A DNA stretch of 64,000 nucleotides from Branchiostoma lanceolatum (Eukaryota; Chordata; Leptocardii; Amphioxiformes; Branchiostomatidae). The translations under genes were made by a program, and so were the position numbers. This document shows, piece by piece, positions 24,701-37,333 of this stretch. Position 1 is the stretch's first letter; the number at the start of each line of letters is the position of its first letter. The notes beneath the pieces are model-generated. The model was given only the letters and a program-made list of their open reading frames with translations, did no database searches and had not been told where the DNA came from. The stretch is from assembly GCF_035083965.1 (NCBI RefSeq), contig NC_089722.1:24674142-24738141 (forward strand), given 5' to 3'.

Positions 24701-27409
24701 GACACTAGATAACTAGAGACGTTAGAATGACAGTGGGTCCTGACAGAGCTGTCGATAATGTAGAAGCTATGTTGGGTGTTATTAAAAGCCGTCATAAAAA
24801 ACATAACATGTCTTACGCCGTATATTTCTGTTACTATTCATGCCCGCATGTCGCTCGACTGGTATTATGCTCGCACGTGCAGTATACACAGCGAACACAA
24901 CAGTGGGTCTTACGCGGATATGAAGCTGTCGACAGTACGATGTAGATTGTTACTCCATGACAAAATACAATTATAGAAATTTATGTCATTTGCTGTTATT
25001 GTAGTTTGTTTTCGTTACTGTCTTTTCTATTATAGTTGTTGGTAAACCGAAGTTCTGACAAATTAGCACTAGTCATTCAGACTTCAAGAGTTCCAAAGTT
25101 GATTTTTTACTACCTCCATCAATGTCTATGTTTCTCTCACACACATCCTTTGGGTATCTTTTTCTCTCAACTTTATTTCCTAGCAACTCTCTCCCCCTCG
25201 CTACTCATGGACTAGTCCTGACATAGCTGGTGGATCTGTTCCCTCAGACCCACCCCCCTTCCATGGGGTCAGGCATGCCTTGCGTCAGCACTGCTCTGGG
25301 AACGAGATGACTCAAAATAGAACGCAGCAGAAATATTCCTGAGGAATCAGGAGGCTATCGAAAGTAGGACGACCAAATGCATTTTGGTTGGACCCTACCA
25401 AATATAACAACTACAGAGAAAAGGAATAGACTATTCAATAGATAGTATTATCTACTACATGTACTATTGTATATTCTTAAAGTAATGAAATGAAAGCTAT
25501 AAAGGCTGTCTGTGTTTAGTTATGATATTATTCATTAAATGTCTTCATTATCATTAATGACAGCTATGAAATCTCTTGACGACACCAACTGTCCACACCA
25601 AGGAAGGGGGGGGGGGGGGTGTTCTTTGACCACCATCGTAGATATAAGTTGTTTGTGCAATAACAGATTAACGTTGTTCTCGCTTCCTCAACGCAAATTA
25701 TTCTGACCTCAGGACTACTGGAACACCCCACTGTATAACGTTACATGCCGCAAAATCCTAAGGAATGCTTTCAAATGTCCCGCCATTTGAGTCATGAAGC
25801 CTGTTACTGGTGTTTTACCCTTTTGACTTTTATGACCTTTCACTTGACGTCACTTTCTACCCAAGTCACAAATCCAATTATGATAGACATTATTGAAAGT
25901 CAACTACACTATGTTTATAGAGATGTGTCCTCGGTCAAATACGTTGCTTTGTAGCATCATGTCCGTTTGTCGAAAAACAGTTCTCTACACATTGTGTGTA
26001 CACGCTCAGCAGCGATACTGTAATGCATGTATCTTCCACGGCATGTCATCGTTTTCTAGATCTGGTCACCGTATTTTCTGTTTTCCCGATGCTTGCCACC
26101 ATGGTAATAGTTAGAAAACACAATGCAGATCAGCAAACGTAAAGCAGCCAACGTTACTAGTAACTGATGAGGAATCTACAATCATCGCCCATGGAGATGA
26201 TAACCTACCAAATGCACTTAAAGGTGGTCCATGTTAGATTTATGAGTCTAACTACAGCTGCTTCTCCTCCCCCTCCCCTTAGCCGTATAATCTTACACTT
26301 GCGGTTATTTTTATACATTCCCGATCATCAACCGAGCGAGACGTCATAATGGATTATCACATAATCATAATATTTTTGTTTGCCACCCACAATTTCTCCA
26401 CCAAAATACGTAAACACGGGGTGCAACAGCTCCGAAAATACATGTATCATACCATCAATTTATGACTTGACACAATTAAGTTTTTTGTAAAGGGTCGGAT
26501 TTTGCTCTTCACATGCGGTGTCAATCAAAGTTACCTCCTGACATAGTTAGTACCTCTGTGAACCATATTGTACCACACAGTTATGGTACAAATGCATTAA
26601 CTCTATGCTACAAAACATAAGTTCAGTATGGCGAATTTCACACTGTCACACATGGCCTGATCTGACGGAAAGATAACCTTACTATACGAACGTGCATGTT
26701 TTAACCATTAGAAGTTCCCATGGTTTGTACACTGGACACATTGCCCGTTCGTCAAGTAACAAAACAGACTTACGGATAGAGCAGACTGTTGCAAGCTTAC
26801 TCTAAACTGAATACCACAGTAAAGGGCATTGTATAAAACTCAAGCGACGACACAGCTCATAAAGTTTTAACGTACGTTTAAATGTACCTTTTACCTAAAC
26901 CATGCATGTTTAATGAAGAACCTACACAAACGTTATAATATTCAGGGCACACGGCGTCATCATTTGCGGTTGCGTGGCGGAACTTGAATTTGATCCGGGT
27001 ATTAATCTTCAACACGGCATAACCATGTCAACTTCCGATACTCAAAACAAACCACACCCAAATAGGGAAGGGGGGGGGGGGGGTACCTAAGTAAATTAGG
27101 CCATATAGGAGCCACTTACTATCTGATAACTGTGAGCCCCTTGGCTCAGTATGAGAGTTAGTCAATTAATGTTAGTAATTAAGAATACTAAGATATTGAT
27201 ACAACATTACGATTATCATCAATACAATATTCCCCTTGACTTTACAGTTCTTTGGACAGACCACAGCTACGCTCACATGCCTTTAAATACCTCTGGTGTA
27301 TGATTCCTATGATATATAAAGCAAGACAAACATGTAAAACATCCGTATGTAGCTCCTGTGCTTAACACCGACCTTCAGTATCGTCCTCCTCTTCCTCCAT
27401 GGTCGGCAT
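21706..27409 (-). CDS. B30.2 (PRY-SPRY) protein, gene A of the cluster
   Basis: Exons on minus: 27409-27373, 23165-23030, 22219-21706; 687 nt, 228 aa with stop. Phases match (1, then 2). Exon 1 is short and acidic (MPTMEEEEDDTE). The PRY exon starts LSFGLDRTTSHRELRILEDG (residues 14-33). The SPRY exon carries GNPAVLGDV, HYWEV (82-86), DCDSGRLAFFDAE and YPAFALWNG, the usual LDP/WEV/LDYE-type B30.2 blocks. B30.2 is a beta-sandwich protein-binding module in TRIM, butyrophilin and NLR proteins, so this is a binding protein of unknown partner with no catalytic part visible. The first donor is GTCGGT, which is weak, so exon 1 is uncertain; two other phase-1 first exons lie upstream at 32007 and 35793. 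The PRY and SPRY exons are firm. Confidence 0.7.
22220..23029 (-). other. intron 2 of gene A
   Basis: Bounded by GTAACG at 23029 and CTTCCCAG ending at 22220 on the minus strand. No repeat or nested gene seen in it. Confidence 0.6.
23166..27372 (-). other. long first intron of gene A
   Basis: About 4.2 kb, AT-rich, with two G homopolymers (25606-25619 and 27070-27083) and a TATATA run near 24575-24600. No nested gene recognised. If an upstream first exon is used, this intron is longer. Confidence 0.45.
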
Positions 27410-29309
27410 CGCCCGTTCAGTTCACCCGTCAAACTCGCCGTACAATATCGGTACCAGCCAAGCCGCTCGCACTAACGGTACTGCCAATCCCTTCAGTTCA
27501 CACTGACTAAGTCGTCCCTTCCTAGCCGCTAAGCCAGACCGTGCTCTGAGTGATGACTTCCCCGGTCGGTCCTGACATTCTCACAGAACCAGAGACCAGA
27601 CCACCAAGTCGGTCCTGTATTTTAGCAGCTGGAAGTGTGGAGAGAGGACGTCCAACGACAGAGGCGTTTGACAGAACCACTAAAAATAAAATGAACAGTT
27701 CTCCGGAGAACACCCGGGGCGTTCTTCGGGTCAGGCCACGTCAAATTTGTTAGTTGTTTGCCAGCCAAACCGTGTCCAAACTGGAAATCTTCCTCCAGAT
27801 TAAACTACGTATACATCGATTAGCAAAAGTAACTTCGCGTTTGCCTTCATCGGATGTGTTAACGCCAAATGTCTTGCAAGAGAAGGAAAGACTGGTGAAA
27901 GATATACGTAACGAACTGTAAAGCTATAAAGCATTCCTTAACTAATACTCTTTTTCTGCATTTCACAAGACTTCAAGGCTAAACTGATGTCCTATATTAA
28001 GTATAACTTGATCATTACTAGTATTTCTTTTTAAGTTGCAAAGCCTGTAACCATATGTAAAGCATGTGACTGCATCTGTGCAGCCTTAAGCTATTTGTGT
28101 GCGTCTCTCCTTATTTCTGGGTCGTCCCAATTATTCTACCCTAACAAGAGACGACTTGTCCACAGTACAGACGGACTTCTGTGGTTCGTTAGTATGCTAA
28201 CCTGGCGCCCAGGGTTCCATGAGTGGCTCGGCACTTATTTCAGCGGGATGCCGCCGTTCATATCAAAGTGGGGACCTTTATCATGAAAACAAGGCACGAT
28301 TAGTATGTTTAGGTCGGCTCGGGTTCTAAAGCCAACGGGTTTAATGGGGATACCGTTCGTAGGGAAAGACCTTGGAGTGATAGACATTAAAAGCCAGGGG
28401 AGTAAGTCAAAGTGCACCAAGGGGGGTTCTTGATTCATCACAGGCCGACGCTAGTGTAGTCCAAAGCCAAAAGGAACTGTTTTAACGGTGATGCTCCCAG
28501 CGGAAGACTTAAAAACTGCAGGCTAGAATTTCGGCATTTCCAGCTGCAAGTATCATAAATACAGAAGCTATACAAACCCCACATTGAAACTTCCTACAAC
28601 GAAATTCTCTTTAAAAGTCGAAGGTATGAAACAGAGAAAATCGTCCATTATCATCCTCCTACATCCTAGCCGTGCGCACCCAAGATCCCTCCAAGCCAGT
28701 TCCCGATTGGCCACAGCTCTACAGGTCGTTTCGTTCAAATTACACACGGTGGATGAAGTACATTGACATGAACTTGATATCTAAGGTCACACAACTATGT
28801 CTAACACCCTTTCATCCGTTTTTATCACACCAGACGGCCCATAAACCACGCGTGGACAAGTTCACGGGCAAAATTACTTTAACTCCTGTTCATCGTGAGG
28901 AATCTAATTCAAAGGTAGGCCGGATTGACCTTAAAGTTGATAAGGGCAGAGCGCTGCTGCCAGAGTGGCTGCTTAAGGAATAACTCAAGTAGTAAACTAC
29001 CGGTATCCAGCCGAGAACCAGACGAGTGAAGTCGTGATCTCAATTAGAGAGCCCGGCCCTGAGTACTTCTGGGTCTGTAGTTTCACGTAGACTCATGTAA
29101 GACTCTAGTAAGGCGGTCTTGATTCTATTCATTTTTGCACTGACTGTGACACATAAAGAATATACGTCGTTGGAGTATAGATTTACCGGGGATTGCACAT
29201 TGTAAATCTGACATAACTACCTGTGTTCCACCCACATTGCTAGTGGTAACTCCCGCTGTGTCTTGACTTAAGCTATCAAGACTTTATTCCCCAATTATGG
29301 TTCTCTGAT
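27410..29309. other. gene-free stretch
   Basis: Open frames at 27522-27713 (minus, hydrophobic start) and 28672-28983 (plus, 103 codons) have no recognisable domain or splice context. Nothing else supported. Confidence 0.35.
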
Positions 29310-29690
29310 TACAACAGTGGGAGAGATGGGGGAGTTCGGGTCACCTGAATGACAATAAGAGATGGCAGACTTCGCCCCCTCACCCATATGACTTTTCCAG
29401 TCCAGGAGACAAATGTAGCAGTAGTGATCACGAGGATGTATGGTAATTGAGGATTTATTGGGAATGCGGCCAGGATTGTCATTTCGGATGGTGACGTAAA
29501 GCCGGCGGCCCCGTGTATGAGGGAGCTTCGGGCATAAGCCTCAAGCGTAAAAGAACCCAACACACTTATCGAGAAGAGTAGGGGTGACCCGGTGTGCTTG
29601 GCCAAAAACACGAGCCGTAGCGAAGCCGCATATATACATTGCACTACCACTAGCTACTTGAAAAAGCATCATGCTTCATCTCAATTGAGG
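29310..29690 (-). repeat. dispersed repeat copy 1 (GGCCAAGCACACCGGGTCACC)
   Basis: On the minus strand this reads GCATGATGCTTTTTC, then TTTTTGGCCAAGCACACC and CTCTTCTCGATAAGTGTGTT, a block found again at about 54541-54668 on +. The copy at 29310 extends further (through TTATGCCCGAAGCTCCC) and contains a 113-codon frame; the shared DNA shows that the frame is part of a repeat and not a gene. I recall similar blocks as common in lancelet-type genomes; the family name is not known to me. Confidence 0.65.
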
Positions 29691-30562
29691 ATGCCTGCTT
29701 TACCTTACTTACTGTCCTATGGCCTTAACCATAACCTTACATTGTTGACTGATTTAACTTTTTAAACAATAAAACATTAAAAAGTATTGTTGCTTGGATT
29801 TTGTCATTCATTCACCGATGTCGGCGCTCTTTGACATGTAACATTTGACCAATCCGTGATGGCCCATATGTAAGTGTGTACGATAGAATACAAACACCAT
29901 GTGCGTGTAACAAGGGGGCGTGACCCGTGTCTATATACATACTGCATGTCACAAAATGTGGAGGGAACGCCGGAGTTTATGAGCGGCACAGCTTGGACCA
30001 GTTAACTGTACCGCCCAGGCACACCCATGTCTGTAACCAATCCAATTCAGATCCAGTCCGAAGTTATATGTTTGACTGTTGGGATAATCCATTTAGAGAA
30101 CAAAAAGGACAGACTGGAAAAGTTATACACGCGGCCACGCCCCTTTCCAACACCGCCTGTAAACGTGAACACATATTGGGGAAGAGTAAGGGGCAGTCGA
30201 ATCTATTTTTCGACCGGTCGCTATTCCTTTCCACAATATTGAAACCTAAGTTGAAACCTCCCCAGTCGAATCTTGAATGGAACAGCCCTAAACTTCAGAC
30301 GACTGTTGCAAACGACATTCCTAACCTTAAAGACCCTTTTCAAACCTGATTAACTGCCGCCCTAGAAGTGAAATTAGCCTCTGTACCCTGTGTGATGGGA
30401 GATGATTATCATGATCACTCTATCCAATTGCGGCAGATCACCTTCTGTGTTTATTTTGGCTGTGAGGCACTTTTAGTTGTCTAAGGAGACTTAGAGAGCA
30501 AAAGTTCATACCAAAGTTATTGTGGCCAAAAAGGCTTGGTTTGGGTTCTAGTATATTCTAAT

Positions 30563-30825
30563 GGGCGTCAGTGTGGCGCAACGGTTAGAGCGTTAGAGCC
30601 AATAATTGGTCCCGGGTTCGATGCTCACCATGTCCCGAAGTTGTGCCCTTGGGTAAGGCACTTTATACGACCTTCCCTGGCAGTGGAGTGACGCCCACCG
30701 AGCCACTTCGGCTGATCTGTCTAAAAGTGTGCCAAATACCACACGTACTACGGATTTGGTTGCCGATGTGCTAACATCTAGCACATTTGCCACCAAGAAC
30801 CGTACAATTATCAAATTATATCACA
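30563..30825 (+). mobile_element. tRNA-derived SINE with 11-bp target duplication
   Basis: The head is tRNA-like: A box TGGCGCAACGG at 30574-30584 and B box GGTTCGATGCT at 30615-30625, correctly spaced for a pol III promoter. The body continues with GTTGTGCCCTTGGGTAAGGC and ends AT-rich near 30825. TATATTCTAAT flanks it directly at 30552-30562 and 30826-30836, an 11-bp target duplication as left by LINE-type retroposition. A second copy, inverted, lies at the right window edge. Non-coding; it would depend on a LINE for movement. Confidence 0.85.
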
Positions 30826-31320
30826 TATATTCTAATATCACCGTAACCCCGGGTAGTGTGGTAAGTAACGGTTTGTTCTGACTTACTAAAATTCGCGAAA
30901 TTATAAGTGCATGCTCGCGAATATGAATAGACTTACAGTATATTCCTTGTATATGTATTAAAGTACGCTCGTGTCTAAGCCCGCCAATTCCTACATGCGC
31001 GCTGCACACCTCAGGTCACGACTTCAGTGATCCTCCGTTTATTTCTACACCATAGGAAGTCACGTGCCGTTTAACCATGGCTCAGACAACCCGCCCAAGT
31101 AACCGCAAGTATGTTTCACCAAAGGTTAAAGGAAACTGGGAGAATTAAAATCAGGGATGTTGGCTAGCATTTGACTCAGTAAAAATTCCGTGGGCGGACG
31201 CCCTACTCGCCTCTTGGTGTGATGTTTTAAAAGAAAAGTCACGCCCTAGACATTTGAGACAAAATAAATCGAATGAAATTATTCTGAAGTCCTCTACTGC
31301 AGTGCCGCTGTTACAAAATA

Positions 31321-31539
31321 CTGTAAATGCAGAAATGTTCGCGGCGGTCTTATGTTTGCGGTTTTCGCGGCGACCGTTTCACCGCGAACTTAAAAACCAC
31401 CGCAAACATTTTTATCCAATAATGTAACATAGCAGTATCTGACTACAGCGCTGCCGCAAACTTAATTAAAACCACCGCAAATACTCCATTTTCGCCTTAG
31501 CGTGAGATAAAAACCACGTGAACTTAAATGCATTTACAC
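31321..31539. mobile_element. palindromic MITE with CTGTAAATGC ends and TA flanks
   Basis: The left end CTGTAAATGCAGAAATGTTC and the right end AAGTTCACG...TAAATGCATTTACA are imperfect inverted repeats rich in TTCGCGG/CCGCGAA. TA at 31319-31320 and 31540-31541 could be the TA duplication of a Tc1/mariner-type MITE. A diverged relative sits at 63109-63265 and a possible fragment near 33646 (TACTGTAAATTCAGATGTT). Confidence 0.7.
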
Positions 31540-31768
31540 TAACAGTGTCTGTTACTTGAAGACTCGGCCAAGTGCGGTCAGGCACATCCAAGTAACGGTG
31601 TCACCGCAGCGGTACTGCCGCTCGCCAATACCAGACAGGTAACATAATATACCGAGGACCAGAAATATACTCTCACAACAAGAAACTCTATTTACCGACA
31701 CTCCAAACAGCGATACACCCCTCCCTCTAGTTCAAATAGATATTTTTGTTAACAACGTAAGTGTACTA

Positions 31769-31800
31769 ACGTTAGGTGGCAAAAGAAAAAGCACCTAACG
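31769..31800. repeat. small perfect inverted repeat
   Basis: ACGTTAGGTG, a 12-13-base A-rich loop, then CACCTAACGT: a perfect 10-bp stem. Function unknown. Confidence 0.6.
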
Positions 31801-32480
31801 TCATTCGTTGACTGCACGACACAGTGGACTTTGCCAACGCCCACGTTCGTGGCCGTTCTGTTTGCCGTTGTGTGACGTTAGAGCGTGATGGCCCAGAAAC
31901 ACGTTAATAACAACCCGTGAAAGGGCCATACGAGTTGACCCGTTTGCACAGTTTGTTTGCGGAGTCCGTGGAACTTCCCGGGTACGGGGTAGAGAAAGTG
32001 GCTTACCTGTGCCACCTGCCATGGCGCCGGACGACGCCTCCGAACGCTGGGAAGGGAGCTGGCGTGCTTCGCACACGTGTTGACCGGAGTCCCACGAACA
32101 CGATCGATACGTCCTGTCGAGACAGCCTCCACTGTTTTACCCCAGTGTTTGTGCAGCTTGGTAGGAAAACTCGGCGGCTTGTGCAGTTGTTTATGGCGGG
32201 AGAGAGACGAGTTGCCGCGGGAAGCTTGGCCTGCAGGGTCCGCCCTTTCACTCGTCACGATGTCGCACCTTTACAACTGGCAGCCCGATCAGACGACACT
32301 TAAAACTGTAAATGAGACTTGCTTGTTAGAGCTGATCAAAACACCACGTAGACAAAGGGGCCGGGGATCCAGGAGCTGTGGCCTTACACCAGCCCTAGTG
32401 ACCAATTCTGTAGGGGTCACCACAGGTCATTGCTTACTCCGGAGTGTAAACAACGCCCCCTGCGACTGAGAGCAGCGTCG
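31801..32480. promoter_or_regulatory. CpG-rich block, possible promoter
   Basis: Distinctly richer in CpG and GC than its surroundings, with several overlapping open frames on both strands, as GC-rich DNA gives. Could serve the minus-strand start at 32022. None of the longer frames has a recognisable domain. Confidence 0.35.
32007..32022 (-). CDS. candidate alternative first exon 2 of gene A (MAGGTG)
   Basis: On minus: a near-ideal start context (GGCGCCATGG), five codons MAGGT plus one base, then a strong donor GTAAGC. It ends in phase 1, the phase needed by the gene A PRY exon at 23165, where it would complete a Gly codon. It lies in a CpG-rich 31.8-32.4 kb block that looks like a promoter island. 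The coding part is very short, so chance is possible. No other phase-compatible acceptor of this family lies between here and 23165. Confidence 0.35.
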
Positions 32481-35400
32481 TGAGGTCCTCTGAACTCCAA
32501 GCTTCAGTACGGCTCTCCCCTAGATTAACGCTCACGTACGAAAAGGGAGGAAGTAAACACAGCAATGTAAACCCGCAGTATAAACTCGAGGTGGTAGCTA
32601 CGGATTAAATCCAAAGTTTGAACGGTGGCTTCAGAAGTGAGCCAATCACAGGTCAGCTACCTTGGTCACTCAGGATCGAGTTTCACTGCCAGCTCTCGTA
32701 CCCATTCGCGTCGTTCATGATCAAGTCCTGCACTTGCCAATGTCAAGCCTACACTGAAACTCTAACTGTTTAAACTATTCAATGACATGGTGCGCCAGGA
32801 CCTATGAATATAATGTTTTTACCACCGCCCAACTTCACCACTGAAATATCCAAGCATCAATCAAACCGTAGGGCAGCGCTAGGGTCCAGCCAGGAATGCA
32901 GCTAGGGTTCAAGTTCACCAATCTGCAGACAAGCGAGCCATGACGACTCAAATATGATCCGGTCTCCGAGCGGAGGGGTGCCGGGCGACCTGCTGGAAAC
33001 AATTGACCTGGGGGTGCGGTACGGATGGCGGGGTAATCTCTCGGGAGAATGTATGGCCTTGCCTCGTTAAGTTGTTTGTTGTGACGTTCGGGGTCTTTTG
33101 AAGGGCACCCAATGCAGAGAAAACCCTGTTCACATACTTGAAAGAGATATGGAAAGAAACCCTGCATCTACTTGGAGAATAGAATGGGGAGGGACTCCGA
33201 GGGAGCATCCCTCATGTTCTTTAATAGCCATGTCAGCCGACAGTCATTTCATGGAAACACATGCCGAAAGAAATATAGACAATACGAAATATGTACAGAC
33301 TGAAAACAATGGAAAATCTTACATATTATCGGTAAAAGTACCAGCGAAGACAGAAGTTTAATCAGTAGAAGGCAATGATTCGGCCCGTAGATCTTTTAAC
33401 AGCGCCAGCCGTGTCGTCGGTCTGCTGCTTTTAACCGTTCGCACTATGAGATATATAACTTAACAGTGAGCGCGACTTGAAGCGCTATGATAACAAACTT
33501 CAACATAACACGGTAGGCACTTTTGCACTTCAATGTTAAAGTTAAACAAACAGCTGCCTATAGTTAAAGTACGCTACAAGAGCCCTAACATTTGTATGGG
33601 GTCTATTATTGACATAAATTACAAGTCTACGTTTACGTTTGCCCCCAATTACTGTAAATTCAGATGTTATTGCAGGCAGCGTAAGAGCTTGCGCCCGGAT
33701 GGTTTTACATTCTATCGACGTAGAGGATAAAGGCGTAATTTGAATTGTTGACACTGGGTCCTAACATCCGGATACAGTAGCTGTACTGTCGCGGGCTATG
33801 ACCTATGTTTTATCAAATTCTAACAGCGTGCAAGAGGGAGAAATAGGGCAACCCAAAATGTGCGTTGAAATGGGGGTATAACAAAGTCTAAAACAATTTC
33901 AAACAAGTCCAATTTGAATGAAGAAATCATACAAACAAGGATCATCCATTATAAGATAGCTACAAAATATCTTCGTAGTCAAGCCGATAAAATAAAAAGA
34001 ACATTGGATGCTTCTTAACTTGTGCGTAGAGTTGCTACAGAACACAGGAAAATGAAAGCAATATAACGACCTCCTCGCTTGAATTTATGAAGCTGATTTT
34101 TTTCTATTTCCTGGATGCCATTCTCCGGCAATATTTATGATCAATTTAATGAGATTTCTACAAAGGAGCGGCTAAGGGGCGTTGTATTGGCTTGTCACCC
34201 CGCACCCGTCCTAACCGCCCACCACCACTATTTCCCAGGATATAGTTCTTGTCAAGTCGCCAGACGTTCCTATGTCTGTTATGTTGATGACTCCCATAGG
34301 CCCAGCCTACTAAAGTAATTATAAGGTCACGCAAATATAAGGGCAAACACCCACCAACGTTGAACACCAGTCACAGTACAAATTGGAGAGTGATATGGTC
34401 AACTTATGATATCATCGCGAAGAGTTCCTTGCTTTCAGAAAATAAATGTGTCATTTGTAAAACAATGAGAGCATAGACCATGCATTTGATAAAGTAGAAG
34501 CATAGCAATATGCAGTTGCTTTAACTGAATTTAGCACAATTTCTTTTAAATCTGAAAATGTGGCCATTGCTAGCCTTATTCTAAGCCCTAAACGTATTGC
34601 CCTGTGTTCCAAAACAATATCTAGTTCCCCCCCCCCCCCCCCCCCACACACCCAACACCCCTCCGGTCAAAATAATCACTCTATCCCCGGACATATGAAC
34701 TTTCCCGGCAAATTACACCCCTATTTCGGCATCGCTGTTATAGTATAAGGCCATCCTGAAACGCCCTGACAGACAGTTGTGTAACCACTGGGCCAAATGT
34801 AGCGCATAGTCTGGCGGCGTTCCCACAACTTCAGTCAACGTGCTAGCAACCGTCACTGTAAACAGTTAGCAGATTTTCGGTAAATTTCTTGAGTTACAGC
34901 AAGTATACATGTACATTGTCCTGTTTTAAAACAAGACAGAATACGTTCACATACAAGCTTTCTGGTTCTGATAAGATATATTCATTGCAATTTTACTATT
35001 CCGCTACGCGTTATGTTAAATTGCCCACCGGCTTCGTTTTGGTTCAAGGCAATAGCCCAAGTAGAGCCTACCTGTGGGTATTAAGACTAATACACCGTGG
35101 GAATGTGCGTTGGCGGAGGATTACAACATGGTAACGGTAGCGTAAGCAACGCACTGTTTAGGCTCCAATGTGAATGGGTCTTGAATGAGCAGAGAAAAAA
35201 ATCAATATTGTGCAACTGCTGTTGGTATTGACGGATACACATTGCCTTGCCGGTTAATGGTTCATGTACTCCCTCCCCCATATTCCTCTGCATGTGTGAC
35301 CTAGTGAATATGGCCAAGTACACCACACTTGTCATGCGAATGCTGTGCTACTACACAGTGTACATGTAAAGGATTCACCATGAGTAGTAATGAGGCGATA

Positions 35401-35792
35401 ACGCACGTGTTTTCACGGTTGCATGGCACTGACTTTGAGGCGCCAAAGCTCAGAAGCTGGCTCGTTGGCCCACTCTCCAAGCAGAGGTCAGTGGTGGGGG
35501 TAGATTGTAACCTTCTTATCAAATGACCCGTTTTCTTGTCACGTGGAGGACAGGACACGGGGCCTATAAGATTTTATTATTTAAAAGTCACAATATTCCG
35601 GGGCCCACTAACCTCAGCTTGGAGAGTATCGTTGACCCCCATTGATACTATGTTGAGGGCAAAGTGTAGCAAAATTACATACGTCATGGGTGCCTTTCAC
35701 ATACACATGTACACAAGCGGCCTCAACACACACATGTACGTACACAGAGCACCACACACACACCCTCCCAGGGCTCCCCGGACTTGACTCAC
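32481..35792. other. gene-free stretch between candidate first exons
   Basis: Contains a long poly-C tract (34627-34645) and a possible MITE fragment near 33646. Several 60-110-codon frames near 32835-33361 show no domain or splice support. Confidence 0.35.
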
Positions 35793-35868
35793 CTTCGGGG
35801 TCCTCCCGCCCGCCGCGCTGCACCAGGCGAAGCAGGTCGGCAGGCAGCCGGCGGCGGAGCGACTCCAT
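35793..35868 (-). CDS. candidate alternative first exon 3 of gene A
   Basis: On minus: the ATG at 35868 opens 25 codons (MESLRRRLPADLLRLVQRGG, then REDPE) plus one base, followed by a perfect donor GTGAGT at 35792. The phase is 1 and the last codon ends in G, as in the first exons of all three B30.2 genes. The GC-rich, Arg/Leu-rich composition looks coding. The nearest phase-compatible PRY acceptor downstream on this strand is that of gene A (23165), which would need a 12.6-kb intron. It could also belong to an unrecognised gene. Confidence 0.45.
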
Positions 35869-37333
35869 GTTTCCCCGCTCCCGACCGAACACAGCTTGTT
35901 CCCAGGGGCTGTAATAAAGCCGGGATGTGACACTGTCGGTAACTGCGACAAATAAGGCTGTGTTGTTCTTTGTGTGTCAGAAGGGCCACGCTGTGTAACA
36001 ATATGCATTACGGTATTGGCTGTACACGTACGCATTGTGTGCTATGTAGTGTATTGATGTTCTTGACAGAAAAAATATGTATTTACGGATATTGTCAGTA
36101 ATATACGTAACCGTACATTCACTATAATTTTTCTTTTGTAATCTGGTGCATCCTTTCTTGTATACACAAAGTCGACCAGTTTATTTTGGCTTGGTTTGTA
36201 TTTTGTATTGTGTAGAATGGTACCAAGGCGTTTACTAAATGTGGGAGTGAATTACATATTGTCGCTATTGTACGTCAATACAGCAGTATTTGTCATCGTG
36301 ATTTTTGGTAGGATGCAGTTCGACCAAACTCTTTCGGTACATGTTGTTTTGAATCCTTTATGTAATATTTTTTATCACAACAACACGACAAAAAACTGAG
36401 GATATGAGTGAATAAGATCAAGTAAATTGTACCTTAAGATTCGTTTGGTCCCTGCAACCAGACAACAATCCCGTGTAGTTCACAGTCACCTTAGATATAA
36501 CCTTGTATCCAAACGCCCTGAAGTTCACGATTCGTTTGACAGAAGATTTGAACAAAATACAGGAAAAATGTGAGCCATGGCCACTCGTCACCGGTTAGCA
36601 CTCAAAGTGTGTTCCATTCAAAACTAATGTGTAACAAATGAGTCATGACTGTGATCTTCTGACCTTTGAAAATATTGATGGAATGTTTGTTCTTGGCACC
36701 GATGACGTTACATTTGCTCTGTCAATAGCCAACGTACGCCTTTTACAAAAGGCGCGTAGTAAGAGGACATACGTGTATGTAGCTATAGGAACATCTACGT
36801 GCGAGAGCATGCGTAATTGTTCACCGTAGAACACGTACATGTATATACCATCCGAAAGTAACAATTTCGAAACAGGTTTCCAAGCTTTTACAAAGCTGAT
36901 TTTCAAATAAGACATGGAAATCTCAACAGATAGCTATAGCAGCGAAAATTGTTTTCAAAAAGAAGCTTGAACAAGTAACAACGTTAGAACCGACATTTAG
37001 GCTACAGATACACGTGTAGTAGGACAATCTGCCCATAATGCGTGTTTATGTTGAGTGCAATTAAAACGCCAACGATTAGCGTATATCATGATAAACCAGT
37101 CAATTCGTTTTGAACAATGTTTTCCCCGGCCATACACATGTATACATGATATGAATGGACAGTCGTATGTAGATTGGTATCGTAGCATTGCCTACAGTGC
37201 ATGTCGCAGCATTCCTCATGTGGGAGCGGGTTTTCAAGTGTTCTAGACTGTCCTTCACAATCCTTCCGACAGGTGGAGTCCCTATCCGAACACCCAGGTT
37301 GAAGAAACTTTCTCAATGTTTCTGCTGTTTTTG
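35869..37333. other. spacer between first exon 3 and gene B
   Basis: AT-rich; it should include the 3'-UTR of gene B near 37.0-37.3 kb. No other gene supported. Confidence 0.4.

Noticed and set aside
27522..27713. Minus-strand frame starting with a signal-peptide-like stretch (MFSGELFILFLVVLSNASVVG region)
   Set aside because: Only 63 codons, overlapped by an equally long + frame; no further exon or domain.
28672..28983. 103-codon plus-strand frame
   Set aside because: No domain or neighbouring exon recognised; possible but unsupported.
29309..29650. 113-codon minus-strand frame with hydrophobic stretches
   Set aside because: The DNA is a dispersed repeat present again at 54541-54668, where the frame is broken differently; no domain recognised.
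29927..30349. 140-codon plus-strand frame
   Set aside because: No recognised motif, mixed composition, no splice context; likely chance.
31801..32469. Overlapping 80-130-codon frames on both strands
   Set aside because: CpG-rich DNA gives long chance frames; none has a recognisable domain. Only the short MAGGTG first-exon candidate was kept, at low confidence.
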